In this document: one piece after another, positions 44,986-57,538 of the stretch
How positions within the stretch are numbered: position 1 is the stretch's first letter
How the letters are laid out: every line of letters begins with the position of its first letter
Source of the DNA: Echinometra lucunter
Taxonomy: Eukaryota > Echinodermata > Echinoidea > Camarodonta > Echinometridae
Reading direction: 5' to 3'
Assembly: GCA_029962745.1 (NCBI GenBank)
Contig: CM057154.1
Location: 17,907,337-17,971,336 of the forward strand
DNA: 64,000 bases
Notes under the pieces: generated by a model
The model's input: only the letters and a program-made list of their open reading frames with translations
Database searches by the model: none
What the model was told of the DNA's origin: nothing
Program-made: the position numbers and the translations under genes

Positions 44986-46926
44986 ATGATGTCTCGTTAT
45001 CATCCTGTAAATCTTTCTGACTTGATCTATTATTATTTCATTTTTATACAGTATTATATTTAATTTGTACTTCTTTGGAACTATTATTGTTGTTTTATTC
45101 TTTCGTTATTATCATCAATATTGTTTTATTGATGTTCATTTCAATTTTTTCTTTTGCATTTTTAGAACGAGACATTATATACCATATCATCATGGCCTTA
45201 TATAGAAATTTTTTTTCTTAGGAGGTGGGGAGGCAAGACGAGCAAAAATTTTCAAAGGAGCTCAAAAGCGAGGGAGGAAATGGGATGAGGTAGATATGAC
45301 GGCCCTTTTGCATTTTTTTTTTTTGGGGGGGTATTTTTTTTTTTTTTTTTGCATTTTTAAAAGTGAAATTGAAAGGTTTGGTGCATTCTTTTCTTGGATT
45401 TTGTGACAATTTTTATTTTAAAAATGGTAAGTATTTTTGTGTTGTATAAAAATGATATCATATAATGCCTTGTTCTGTAAATAGATATTTTCATGATACG
45501 GGGGGGGGGGTGCAAGATGCCTAATTTTTTTTTGAAGAAGCTCAAAAGTGAGGGGCAGGGCGACTCGACTGAGGTTGTCATGACGACCCTTATGCATTTT
45601 ATTTTTTGCATTTTTAAAGTTAAATTGAAAGGTTTGGTGCACACTTTTCTTGGATATTGTGACAATAGGTAAGTTTTCAAAATTTCTGGGTGGGATCAAC
45701 TGCTCCCTACTCCCCTCCTGCATATGGGCATGCACATTATTACTTTGTTTATATAAAATGTCGACTTTTCATCTCTGCTTATACTGCCAATAAAATGCAG
45801 AGGCGGACATGGGGTATTGAGAAGGGGTGGAATTTTCCACACGGGCGGCACAATATTTTGGCTGGAAGGACGCGCGAAGTATAATGGTCTGTAGGCCGGT
45901 TGATATAGGTTGAGTGTGCCGCTCCCATCAAACCCCCAACCGAAATTCATTCCCTTGTCCGCCTCGGCCAGTAATAGAAAGAAATGAGTAGGAATCGAAT
46001 ACTAAAATTATGACATCAGAAGATTTAGATGTAAATAAGCTTTGCAGAGAATGTGAACATGCACAACGTTTTAACTATCATGCTGCATTACTTCTATTAT
46101 AGATTTTCACTTGGTTGCACAATATGAGTGTAGCTCCGTTTAGTATAATGTTATCATTTTTAGTGTAATGTATTTCAACTTGCAATTTAGGTTGTTGCCT
46201 TCCCTATACTGATGGTGCCGGGAGCATTAATTTTGTATGTTTCGTTGTAGAACAATTTGTTTGGTCGCTTTTTTGATGTATATTATTTATGTCTACCAGG
46301 GTTTTATGTATGAATATTTATGACACTATCAGTAGAAGCATTTGAAGATGGTTATGTCAAAATTAGGAAGGAAAGGTGAGAGGTGTTTATGATCTCTTAT
46401 TCTTCTCAAAAAATTTTGACTGTCGGTAATTTTACCGAAATACATTTTTAGCCAAAAGGGTGAAAAAATAATTGATTCATTTTGAATAGTGCCGACGCTC
46501 GAAATCCAACATGCAACACTCCCTGCGCATAATGCATTATCATCGCATTATGTATATAACTATATCATTCTTAATCATAAAAATGAGGGGAATTATAATA
46601 TTTTCATTCGGATGAGGTCAGTAATAGAAGCTCCTCTGACGCTCGGCAGGTGATTGGCAGATCTAGGTTTAATAAGAGATGGTGTTACGCTGTATCTATA
46701 CGAGATTATTTGATTCTGGTTTGTTTTTAGAGCCCCCCCCCCCCAAAAAAAAAAAAAAAAAAAAAAAACATATTCAAGTCATACCCACAGATATTGACAA
46801 CCTCCTGTATCTGCCCCTAATCCGGCTGGTAGAAAATGTCATTTCATGAGATATATCTGTTGCAAAAGCTATATTCGTAACATAAAGAAGAAAATCAGTG
46901 TGATGTCCAAAAGTCTTCTGGGGGAG
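44986..46926. other. Interval without gene; short repeats only
   Basis: Contains two related segments at about 45218-45420 and 45500-45670 (each with TTGAAAGGTTTGGTGCA), a foldback at 45798-45975, and poly-A/C tracts near 46735-46770. No exon recognised. Confidence 0.45.
45798..45975. repeat. Foldback with GCAGAGGCGGACATGGGG ends
   Basis: Left GCAGAGGCGGACATGGGG, right CCCTTGTCCGCCTCGGCC, and inner GTGGAATTTTCCAC. About 170 bp with no coding capacity. Confidence 0.55.
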
Positions 46927-46949
46927 TCACATACTTAAGAAGAAGGAGA

Positions 46950-47122
46950 CGACGCGGAGGAGGAGGAGGAAGAGGAGGAAGAAGAAGAAGAAGAAGAAGA
47001 AGAAGAAGAAGAAAAAGAAGAAGAAGAAGAAGAAGAAGAAGAATAAGAAGCAGAAGAAGAAGAAGAAGAAGAACAAGAAGGAGAAGAAGAACAAGAAGAA
47101 GAACAAGAAGAAGAACAAGAAA
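46950..47122. repeat. (GAA)n microsatellite tract
   Basis: About 170 bp of GAA/GAG repeats with few interruptions. Confidence 0.95.
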
Positions 47123-50100
47123 AGATTATTTCAAAAAATAAGGAATTAAAGAAAATATGTTTGTCAAGTTTAAGAATATGTTTGAGAGGATGGTATTTGT
47201 TGAGGGGGAAGTTTTTTTCCGAAAAAGCACGCCAAAAAAAAAAATAAATAAATAACTCGAAAAGGGACCTGTGTGATTTTTGACCGGGAGATAAAATTTG
47301 TTTATAGAGTGGGTATGGAAAACATACAGGTGGTCACGCATGTTTGTTTACAGTGATTCTGACTTCCCCTCTCCTCCGTAGTCCGATCTGCTATGCCTTT
47401 GGAACCCTACATTTGGGTGAGATTTTCCTGTTATTATGACTGCATGTATTCCTTGAGAATAGAAGAGTTTGAATTGTCAACAGAATGACTCATTAGATTA
47501 CGGGATGAAAGTCTTTAAGCATCCTCAAGTTCATTGGGATCTCAAACGATCTTACCAATAATTATATCAAACGAACTAGTCCTGAATTGAACTCTTATCT
47601 CCCGGCAGTTTGTCTTTCTTTGTTTTCCGAGTAAGCTAGGCAATATAGCTGGCATCTCCTTCCATAGGAACTTTCAGATGTCATGTAAAACAGGCAGGGA
47701 AAATCATGAAGTTTATTTCATCATTTTTACCCACATTTACCCTTTTAACATTCAACATTCAAGGCAGTCCCATTCCCAGCAGCCTACCCCGCCCCCCTGT
47801 CTGTACCCCCTTCTCTTTTTCTATCTCTCTCTCTTTCTCTCTGTTTCTCGCTCTCTCTTACCCCGTAATAGTAACTTTTATTTTTCACACTATTACATGG
47901 GCACAAGTTACGCAACCTTTACCATACCAGTAGCATTTGCACAATAGAAACTGACTTTATACATTTTGACTAGTGGCCAACTAAATGGAGACAGTATTAA
48001 AGCAAGGAGGTTACGAGTATGTAGTGCCTCCTTTCTATAACAAAACACCGCGTTGCACTTCTGTTTCCCCTTCTATCGTGACAGAAATATTAAATATGGA
48101 CACATTTCAACATTTCATGCAAAAATGAACATCGTTAAGAGAGACGTTAAAAGAAATATTTATTCCAATAACAGCTAGCCTATTATAATGATACTAACAA
48201 CATTTAGGTTGTAATACTCAGGCTAGCTATAGATGTACCAATATTGCTCTTCATGCGGGCCCAGCAAATTATACCGTAGCATTGCCAGGTGCCCATGTAA
48301 TACACCTGGGTCGAGAAGGAAAATGTGGGCAGAACACCACGAGAAAATCTCGGAAAGCAAAAGCCTTTAAAGCACTATAATATACCAATGTTCTCCCATG
48401 AGCACTGTGTCTCTTCCATTGACAACCGGACTGTGAATTATTTGTGACCATATCCCATCAAAATACAATTTTCGATGGGTAAAAATATCAAAATTGCTTT
48501 ATATTTTCTAAAAAATTTTACTAATACATTGTATAAAGTGATGTGCTTTTATAAACTGTATTATATTTCTATAGCAAAATAATTGAAATGTTGTATGACA
48601 TTGATCACGTTATTTATGCTAGTCAGCACAAAACCCACAAAACTAGAAGTAATATTCAGCATATTGATATACAGGACCCGGACAGGATTGTGCTGATTGA
48701 TTCCATTCGGTAATATCTGAAAAGAATTACCATGGCAGCCAAACTTTGACAGGTCTGAAACCATTGATTAATTCCGATTGAATCCCTATTCACATTAGAA
48801 GAGAAAGCTTACATTTTGGGTGTAGTGTTCTTTTATTTTGGATTATCTTATGTGCACACAGTGAAAAGAAAACAACCTCGTTTCGTATGCAACGGCATGC
48901 ACATGTGGCCGAATAGTCTTTTCAGTAAACCTTCAGTAAGAAAATGATAAAAAATACATACATACACAAGTTTGAAATGGATTCCGAAAAGCGTGTTCGG
49001 TAGCAGAAAGAATACTTTTTTAATCATCACAAGATATTATTCAAATGGTTTGACCTTACGGCAAACTCATTTTGTCCTTTTAATCAATGAGTTTCACTTG
49101 AAGGTCTGAAAATAGAAACTACACTGGGAAATTGACAGTCGTGAGTGCTGCTACACAGTACAGTGTGCGATAGTTCGAAGTTTCTGTAACGTTACATCGC
49201 ATAAAATCGCCCAGTTACAAGTGCTTGAGGAATGCCATTACCCCCAAACCCCAAACGGATCTAATTTAGGGGAATTTCTGTTAAAAATAATTTCATTTTG
49301 ATATATTTCAACTATTCACTATTTTGTTATATTATATGTTGTAATTTGGTCTATTACATGATTATTCACAATGAAACAATACTGATCAGAGAATGAGAAG
49401 TGAGAAAGAAAACGAAAAGAAAGGGGAGAATGAGACCAGTTAAAAAAAAAGAAAAGAAATTTGGATGAAAAGAAGAGAGGAATAATAGAAAGAAAAAGGG
49501 GAAAAGAGAGAAAGATGCAGGATAAAGGGAGAGAGAGAGAGGGGAAGAGTGAAATTGGGATGAGAAAGGTAAAACCCAAAAAGAAAACAAAAAATGAGTG
49601 TACGTAGGCCTAAGAAAGAACAATTAAAAAAATCCCATTCCTCGATCATTTCCCCTATCTGATTTCTTCTTCCCTTCTCTCCCCCCTCTCTCTTTCTCTG
49701 TCTTCTTCTTTTCTCCTCATTTTTCATACTCTCTTTCTTGGCATCTCTTTTCATGATATAATCTCCGTATAATCTTCGATTAGGGGACCATTTCATGACA
49801 GTTTCTACTAACAACTCTTATACGCTAAAACATATGATTGCCTGAGAGGAAATTGATCAGTAAAGGATGAAAAATAATAGAGAACACAGAAAATAGCATA
49901 AAGAAAAAAAGAAGAAAGGAAGACGAAGAAAATAATATAAGTTAACAACTAAAAAACAAATTCACAGCCACAATATAATGGACTGAAAATTTTAAACTTA
50001 ACAAATTAATATTCTGATAAGAGAAAGAAAACGAAAAGGTAGAAGAAGAAGAAAAAAAATCATAAATTGCACTTACAAACAGATAAATTAGAATTGAATT

Positions 50101-50150
50101 ACGTCCCCCCCCCCCCCCCCCGTGTGTTCTTGAAGTAAAAATCGCATCCT
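47123..50150. other. Interval without recognised gene
   Basis: AT-rich sequence with a CT-rich tract (47816-47858). The segment at 48240-48440 contains TACACCTGGGTCGAGAAGG, the body sequence of the tRNA-derived SINE family, without a clear tRNA head. Purine-rich (49380-49570) and pyrimidine-rich (49660-49720) stretches follow. No exon recognised on either strand. Confidence 0.45.
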
Positions 50151-52140
50151 ACTCGCAAAATTAACTCGTTGGCGATCGTTGGCGGCATTCAATACAGCTC
50201 GCCAGTTTACGCGTGGTGGTCGTTGGCAGTCGTAATAACATGAGGTTAGTGTTTTCACTGAGCGCCCTCAGCGATTTTAGTAAGTGCTGTGATACCCATA
50301 TAGATGGTGATACCGTCCTCTCCCCTTCTCTTTTTGTCTTTCATTATCCCCTGACTACATACGGACCTGTACCTACGGACCCAAGACTTCTTTTTTTGGT
50401 TGTTCATGTTCAAATCACGCCCTCTATGGCGTGGCGTTGTATTCTAAAGGTAAGCCTTCAGATTCAGCACCCACACATCTCTTGAAGATTTGTAAGTACA
50501 TCTCCAATCGTTGCTACTTGCTACTCTTCAATTCATTTCTTACAAGTTACAGGCTGTCCCACAAATTGATATTGATGTCAGTGTTAAACTTAAAGTTGAT
50601 ATAAGAAAACGATCACAAATATTGAGATAATCACATAAATGAAAAGCTTTCAACCCCCAAAATAACACTGAGTGGCGTTCAACCACAGAGCAAGTTCAGA
50701 ATTGTGAATTTAAGCAACTAAATTTCACCAAAATCTCAAAGTCAGAAACGCTGGGTCGCATGCAGAAACCTAGGTGCTTAGTCGTGATGTCACGAGGGGG
50801 ATTGCATGCGCCAGTGGAAGAAAGTGGCAATGATGTGCCCATGTAAAAGTGCATTCTTGTCAGAGCTTAGATTGCCATTGTAAATTCGTAAACGGGATAA
50901 AGTGGAAGATTTTCTGTTTTTATTTGAATGAAGAAACACGAAACAACGTAAATAATCCAGAAGCTGATTTCTTTTTTATATCGTCACAATTTCCTTTTTG
51001 TAGAGTTTTAAGACGAATTTAGGTTTACTGTCTCGGAAAACGAGGTTCAATCACCATTGTATTGAACCTGCACGTACGAATAGTAAATGTCAGACGGGTT
51101 TTGTTGGTGTACAGGATCAATTATGTGAGTCGGTAATTCCTAGAACTATGATCATACTTATCATTCATATGTGTGAATGCCTCAAAAGGATGCAGTACGC
51201 CTATAAAAACAGCAAAATAAAATTTGATATAGAGATTTCCAGCAGCTGACGACGTCGTAGTTGAACGATATTCATCCGGGAGTGATGCGGCTCCTGCCTG
51301 AACGTTCTTGCAGAGAGTGGATTCTCCACTGGAAGACCAGCCGCCTACACCCGGCGGTGGATTGATGGATATTGCGCTCGCATACATGCAAACGCCAGTA
51401 CGTACACCTTGGTACACACCAAAGAGATTCTATATATTGACACTAGAGCACTCACTCTCCATTCGCGCGCGCGCATTGCGGCTGTGCGTAATAGAACAGA
51501 CAGGCCGCCATCTTTATTCTCTTTGGTACACCAAAGAGATTCTAGAATCTCTTTGGTACACACACAAATATACACACGCTTGCGCTTTGGTACGAGCGGC
51601 CGGATCCACTTTCCAGAGCTCGTAATCTCACCAAATTCAACACACTCCCCCCAAAATAATGGTGAAAATAGCAACTAATTTTGCATTGTTAGCATGCATA
51701 TGTCATAATTTTAAACCAGATAATTGATGTTCACACTATGAACTATAAGGAGAAGGAAAAGAATTGATCACAGAGTTCTGAATTATTTGACTTTTCAGCC
51801 TTTGGAAAAAAAAAAAGCAGAAATCTCTCTGTCTCTCTGCACATGTTTTGTATGGAACATCCGGGTACGTAAATATACGTTCACCCCCTCGTGACGTCAC
51901 GAATAGTGGACAAGTTTCGTGACTGGTTTTGCCAGCTGACTGAGGAGGCTATTTATTGACATTTCAGTTGAGGATATCCAGGAGCCAGAAGATTTTTGTG
52001 ATTTGCCATGCGAATAAACAACTTACGAATGAAATATGCTTTGCGTAGATACCAAATTCATGGACATTTATTGCCTTCTTATATCTACTTTAACATTAAA
52101 GCATGGAACTACAAAAGTGGTTTAAGTTTATAGGCAGACG
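50151..52140. other. Interval with no confirmed gene; locally GC/CpG-richer near 51240-51620
   Basis: 50431-50452 is the right member of the 22-bp inverted pair with 42118-42141. Around 51240-51620 the sequence is richer in CpG and contains a 26-bp palindrome at 51531-51556. It could be a promoter or an unrecognised first exon, but no homology was visible. Confidence 0.4.
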
Positions 52141-52432
52141 TAGTCCAAGGACGTCAGGGGAGTAAAAAAAAAAAAAAAAAACGCTAACGCTATTACTCCC
52201 CATTGACGTCCAGTGCTTTTACCCCCTATTTGTACATAGCAAGCATCTTGGCACTTTAAAACAACCCCTGGAAAATCACTTTCCCATGGGCCAATGACAC
52301 CACCAGGGGTGGTTTTGAAGTGCCAAGATGCTTGCTATGTACAAATAGGGGGTAAAAGCACTGGACGTTAATGGGGAGTAATAGCGTTAGCATTTTTTTT
52401 TTTTTTTTTACTCCCCTGACGTCCCTGGACTA
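52141..52432. mobile_element. 292-bp foldback with arms of about 115 bp
   Basis: TAGTCCAAGGACGTCAGGGG at the left and its near-perfect complement at the right. The arms run through poly-A/poly-T, GCTAACGCTATTACTCCCCA and GCAAGCATCTTGGCACTT. The loop is about 60 nt. The near-identity of the arms implies recent activity. No coding capacity. Confidence 0.8.
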
Positions 52433-53100
52433 GGCAGACGCACCAGGAAGACTAGTGTAGATTTGTAAATTAGCATTAAAGGGGCTCATCGTGAAATCTG
52501 CCATCTCTGTTCCCGCGTATGCGCTCGCATTGTGTACGATGTCTATAGTATGGGAGTAGAGCACCCGTAGGTCAAAACGGCGTTTTGAATAGCGAAACTG
52601 ATTGCCTACGCAAACGCGAAATACATTGATTTAGATCTTCTATAAAAGAGAAGAAAACTTTTGATTTTACTTACCAGCAATGTTCCTGAGGCTCTCAATT
52701 TTCCCCTTTCTGCTTCATATCTGATGAATGAACTGAAAATGGTGAATTTTAAGAAGAAAACTGAAGCTTATCAGACTCGTAGGTGGACAGCATGCTGTCG
52801 AGTAACCAATAGAAAAGCATGCTATTTAGTTTGGGTACAGACTTGTCACGTTTGTGGGACGAGGTCAATTCATTGACCGAGTACACAGGATGAGTGGGAG
52901 TAGAGCGGAATGCTGTCACCAGCACTGATGCATGGCACTACGTCTTACTCTTACTTAACCCCAGGGGGCTCTGCCGCTTCGCGGTGGAGCCCCACACACA
53001 TCTATTGACAGCACCGAAAAGCCGTCAGTTTGGTTCGCTTATTTTTCTCAAATTAGTTCAAAAGCTGAAAAATTGTGCTTGTATGTACTCACCAACTCTC
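52433..53100. other. Interval without confirmed gene
   Basis: A minus-strand donor-like CTG|GTAAGT lies at about 52673, but no family is recognisable upstream of it. The plus-strand frames at 52661-53103 show no homology. Confidence 0.35.
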
Positions 53101-53532
53101 TGACCAACCAGCAAACCCTCTGAAATCCTCTTCTGAAAATGATTTGGAAGAAAAAAGATACAATTTTCTTGTCCTATGAAAATGATCCCGTGTTGAAACG
53201 TCCATTCCACAGATTCGAAAAATACATGAATATTCACGATCTTGCTGAATATTCATATCTCAAACTTTAAAGAACAGATTGGCTCCATTCTTATCGCGAT
53301 ATATCTGTTGTCGTCTTCATGCATATTCATTACTTTTGAGCGAACCGTGTTCTGAAATATGAATATTCATGTTGCTCTGCGCATGCACACGTTTTTCGAT
53401 TTGTAGAATGGACGCTTCAGCACGGGATCATTTTCATAGGACAAGAAAATCGTATCTTTTTTCTTCCAAATCATTTTCAGAAGAGGATTTCAGAGGGTTT
53501 GCTGGTTGGCCAGAGGGTTTGCTGGTTGGCCA
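53101..53532. mobile_element. Foldback with arms of about 120 bp (CCAACCAGCAAACCCTCTG ends)
   Basis: Left arm starts TGACCAACCAGCAAACCCTC; the right arm is its complement and ends with that 23-bp terminal segment duplicated. Arms include GATTTGGAAGAAAAAAGATA and TCATTTTCATAGGACAAGAA. The inner region holds ATGAATATTCA words. Confidence 0.8.
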
Positions 53533-54000
53533 ATTTTCATGCAAGACATGGAATTAATGGAAATATTTGGTATCTTTTGAAAGGGTAATAAATTTTCTAC
53601 AACTTTTGTCTACAACTTATCTGTATAGAAATTACTGTTGAAAACTTACGGGCATTTGAAAAGCAAGCATTGTTCAAGATTTGGTAGAATTTGGGAACAA
53701 GCATAACCCCTTGGCACCGTAAGAGTTAAGCAAGATTTAATTTTCTTAAATTTGCTAAATTACTAGTACCTGATTCTGCATTCTGGGACTTTTGAACTCT
53801 TAATGTGCCTCAAATTTGGGGATTCAGAGTTGAAAGTGAAATTTTAAATAAGTATTTTCCTCTCATGTATGAATGATCTAGACTGGAAAAAGGCCTGCTG
53901 ATACACACAAAAGCTACCGAAGCCTATTCACCTGTAAAAGGTATTTTGGAGTATAAGCATATCTTCAGATAAGCTTGTACAAGTGATGGCTACCGACCTC

Positions 54001-54568
54001 TTAAAGGGAAAGTCGACCCTAGAAGTTTCACTGTTTCAATAAAAGGAGATAAATTTGAACAGCATTTTAAAAAAGAAATGAGCAAAATCGGTCAAAGAAT
54101 AAGAAAATTACACTCATTTACATCTTCTAGTAAATTACTCTCGGCTCTGCAAATTGGCAACACTGATGACATCATATGCGAACAGGTCTCCATTCACTTT
54201 GTACATGAAATTTCACATTTTCTCAATTTTCTTGGAAGTTACACATTTTCTCACCCCATAGTTAAAGTATGTTATGTAAAAAGCAATTCTTCTGAACATA
54301 TATTGATTATGGGGGTTAGAAAATGTGTAACTTCCAAGAAAATTGAGAAAATGTGAAATTTCATGTACAAAGTGAATGGAGACCTGCTCGCATATGATGT
54401 CATCAGTGTTGCCAATTCGCAGAGCCAAGAGTAGTTTACTAGAAAATGTAAATGAGTGTCATTTTCTTATTCTTTGACCGATCTTGCTCATTTCTTTTTT
54501 AAAATGCTATTCAAATTTATCTCCTTATATTGAAACAGTGAAACTTCTAGGGTGGACTTACCCTTTAA
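54001..54568. mobile_element. TTAA-flanked foldback MITE with arms of about 250 bp
   Basis: TTAA at both borders, ends AGGGAAAGTCGACCCTAGAA and TTCTAGGGTGGACTTACCCT. Arms are nearly complementary over about 250 bp, with GCAACACTGATGACATCATA present in both. The TTAA target suggests a piggyBac-like or other TTAA-specific family. A fragment of the same end may occur near 63205-63230. Confidence 0.8.
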
Positions 54569-55573
54569 GTTGATGATAGAAATCACTACAATAATCAACA
54601 AATTCTTGGAAAATATTTGCTTTTTACACCCTAGGTCTAGGATGATAGAATATCTTAGTTGCCATCCCATTCCTTCAATTGGATCTCAGTCATCTTGATC
54701 AAGTGAAATTCTCTTTTTTTTTTAAATCACCACTTGTGCTCCTCTGAAACTCAGACATCAGTCATGGAACACTAATTGCCTATTGTCAGCAATTTCCCCT
54801 GTACAGCACCAGATTTGAGCATCAGACTTTCCTGCATGTCCTTAGTATAGGTACCCCTACTCTAAAAAGCCTGAAAGGTATTTTGGCCGCATACAAGCTG
54901 CGAACTATTGAAGATTTAATTACACATCCCGTCCCCTACGTCTCTTTGAAACGCAGAGTAATGAACTTGATCTCTGCCACAGTCCAGGAAGCAACACGAG
55001 AAGGAGCAACCACTAAAGACCTCTTATAATGGCATGGGAAATCCATCAGTCCAAGGAATCTCTACCCTAAGGACCCACAATCAACAATAATTAGACAGGC
55101 ACTGACCATTAGAGCACAGCTTCTCACATCTACCTACCTACCTCACCCGAACTCATCTCACCAAGCAATCGATACTAAGTGCCCTCACTAAAACCATGAT
55201 GAGGATATACCATTGTACATGTTGTGGCTGGTTGTCCCGTAACTGCCCATTTGTGCAAGGACCTTATAGATAGAGTCAGCAGACTTTTGCGTGATGCCCT
55301 CAAATCCTTACCAAATACGCCCCTGCTCAACACCCAGGACCCCTTCCAAATGACTTGCGCCATTCTCTTGCCATACAATCCATTCCTTCCATACATTGTT
55401 CATGACTCAATTTTAAAGATGACACTTCATTATTGATATCAACTACATGCCCTTTGGCATCACCTGTACTCAACATCCTCCAATGAAGGACTACATATTC
55501 ACTACAGCAGTCTTTATCTACCACAACCGACTGCAATGAAATCGCTGATCTCCGAAAGATGGAGGGACAAAAC

Positions 55574-55604
<31 letters not shown>

Positions 55605-57459
55605 CCTACATTGGTGCAAGGTATCTAAAATAACCTTGAATTTGTGTAAGTGTATCCGGTATACATACAAGTGCATTGTACATGAAACAATGGCAGTATG
55701 CAAGGGATTAGAAATGAAGATTTCTTACCAATTTACTTGTTTTAATTGATTTATGATCCAGGCCTAGTCCTACAGGTTCCAGTACTGTTGAATTAATATA
55801 AAGTATTAGTAAGTTTTAAAGTGTATCATGAGATTATTATGTTGTAAGTTATGAAGCCAACAAATATAATAGAAGAATAGGGTAATTGTTTAAAAAATCA
55901 AATTATCATAACATCTTCTTTGTGGGAGTTCAGTTCGACATGCAGGCTGATACAATGAATTCAGATGTAAACATGACTATTAATATGTTTAAGTCTGCAA
56001 TGCTATGAATACAGAAAGGTTATTTTCTTGCATATCTTTGTAGTTTACATGCTAACTATCAGTCAGACTGCGAGTATCCTCAATGCCTCTCCATGTATCT
56101 GAAGGCATACTAGTCTAGCGCCCCCTATTGGAAGTGTTTAGTGTTTCATTCCATTTGACAGTCTTTGCAAAAAGCCTGGAGCAATGTCCCAAAGTGGATT
56201 ATGAACTGAAATTTCTTTTTCTGCCAAAATACTCAACTTGAAATGTTCATGCTAATTTGTATGTGGTTCATTCCTCAGGCATACTTTTTCTTCAGGTACA
56301 AAAAGGGGAAAAAAATGGGATATTGTGTTTTTGGTGCTCAGATTTTCAAACTATCAACAAAAATCAAGAACTTGGAATCATGCTTATTTGAAAACCGCAA
56401 TTTTGTTGCCTAGAGAAGAAATATGAAATGAACATATCGCTGTTTGCTCTATTAAGCATCATATGAGATTGAATACTATTTCCAGCATTGGAACACAACT
56501 TTTTCACATGACATGTCTTTACATGTGCATGCAGTAGTATTAAAAAGAACCAAACTTTCAGTTATATTTCACACTTCACAGCTCTAAAAGAATATCCACA
56601 AAATATAACTTGACAAGATACAGAGAGGGAATAGCTTTACATTAAAAAGGGCATGGAACATTTACAATATGTGATGTGTATGTGGAGATACGAAGCTGAT
56701 GAGGACCGGCAGTCTTGATCATCTTTATGCTATCAATTCATCTTCATTTCTCCAATTATTTGCCAATTATCGCACAGTGGAAATATCATGAAAAATATAT
56801 AACTAAGGAAAATCTAGAGGATGTAGAGAAAATGTATATGATTATATAATCATATAATCAAATCTGCAGTTGCAAACAATAGGCACTTTGGGAATGAACA
56901 GATAATTGTTAGGAATTGGTCATTCCAGCAGTTCTTGTAGGGAGAGTCCCAAACTAGGCCAATCACATTGGTTCACTGAAGCATAGATGATCATAAGCAT
57001 CAATTATGTACATTTCCAAAACAAGAGAACAAAGCATTTGTAACTGATAAAACATGAGAATTTGTGAAAATAAGCAAACTCATAGAGTGGGATTTGGATG
57101 CATGATTCTATGGCATAATAGTACCCTACATGTATACTGTAATGATATCATGATGTCATATTGTGTGATATTAGAAGGATATATGGAAATAAAGTTGGGC
57201 CCAACATTTACATAGACCTTGCAGAAAAAAAAACAGTTTCCCTCATATTTTCACGACTTCTTTCATTCCTGCCAACTTTTCTCCTCAGGAAAATCACCTC
57301 AAGTTTGCAAGACATGATGCATAATACTTACAATTGAAAAAGGTGTGAAAACATAAGGAAAACGGCTTTTCTATCGTTTACTGCATGTACATGTAAACAT
57401 TTGGGGGCCTGGCTGTATGTGAAATTTTCATGTACCTTTGATGTTTATTTCCCTTGCAG
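54569..57459. other. Interval upstream of the DCTPP1 exon, no recognised exon
   Basis: Contains a (GA)n run (55578-55603) and a CTCF-like GCGCCCCCTATTGG at 56118-56131. I searched by eye for an upstream DCTPP1 exon (a LED-R-like segment followed by GT) and did not find one. Some of this is presumably intron or promoter of that gene. Confidence 0.4.
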
Positions 57460-57538
57460 GAGAGCCATGGTGCACAAGTTTGCAGATGAGAGGGATTGGG
57501 ATCAGTACCACACACCGAGAAACCTACTATTAGCTATG
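57460..57538 (+). CDS. DCTPP1: dCTP pyrophosphatase 1, one internal exon (partial gene)
   Basis: A single exon encoding RAMVHKFADERDWDQYHTPR then NLLLAM, bounded by a TTTCCCTTGCAG acceptor and a GTGAGC donor. It matches the vertebrate DCTPP1 (MazG-like all-alpha NTP pyrophosphohydrolase) segment FAAERDWEQFHQPRNLLLAL. That enzyme hydrolyses dCTP and modified dCTPs to the monophosphate plus pyrophosphate. The family's metal-binding EVGE helix follows directly after this segment and must lie in the next exon. That exon was not found up to 64000, so it is beyond the window or in an unrecognised place. The exon starts with the last base of a split codon and ends on a codon boundary. Identification is by motif memory over 26 residues, so a retained fragment or pseudogene cannot be excluded. 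Confidence 0.82.

Noticed and set aside
46927..47118. Poly-Phe/Leu or poly-Glu/Lys protein
   Set aside because: Translation of a (GAA)n microsatellite.
51121..51417. Minus-strand frame of 98 codons in a GC-richer block
   Set aside because: No recognisable family and no supporting splice sites. It may be chance in a promoter-like region.
52661..52760. Minus-strand exon ending at a GTAAGT donor near 52673
   Set aside because: Only a short ambiguous reading upstream and no homology visible.
54830..55440. Possible retroelement coding remnant (LRDALKSLPNTPLLNTQ-like readings)
   Set aside because: Frames are short on both strands and I could not match them to any family.
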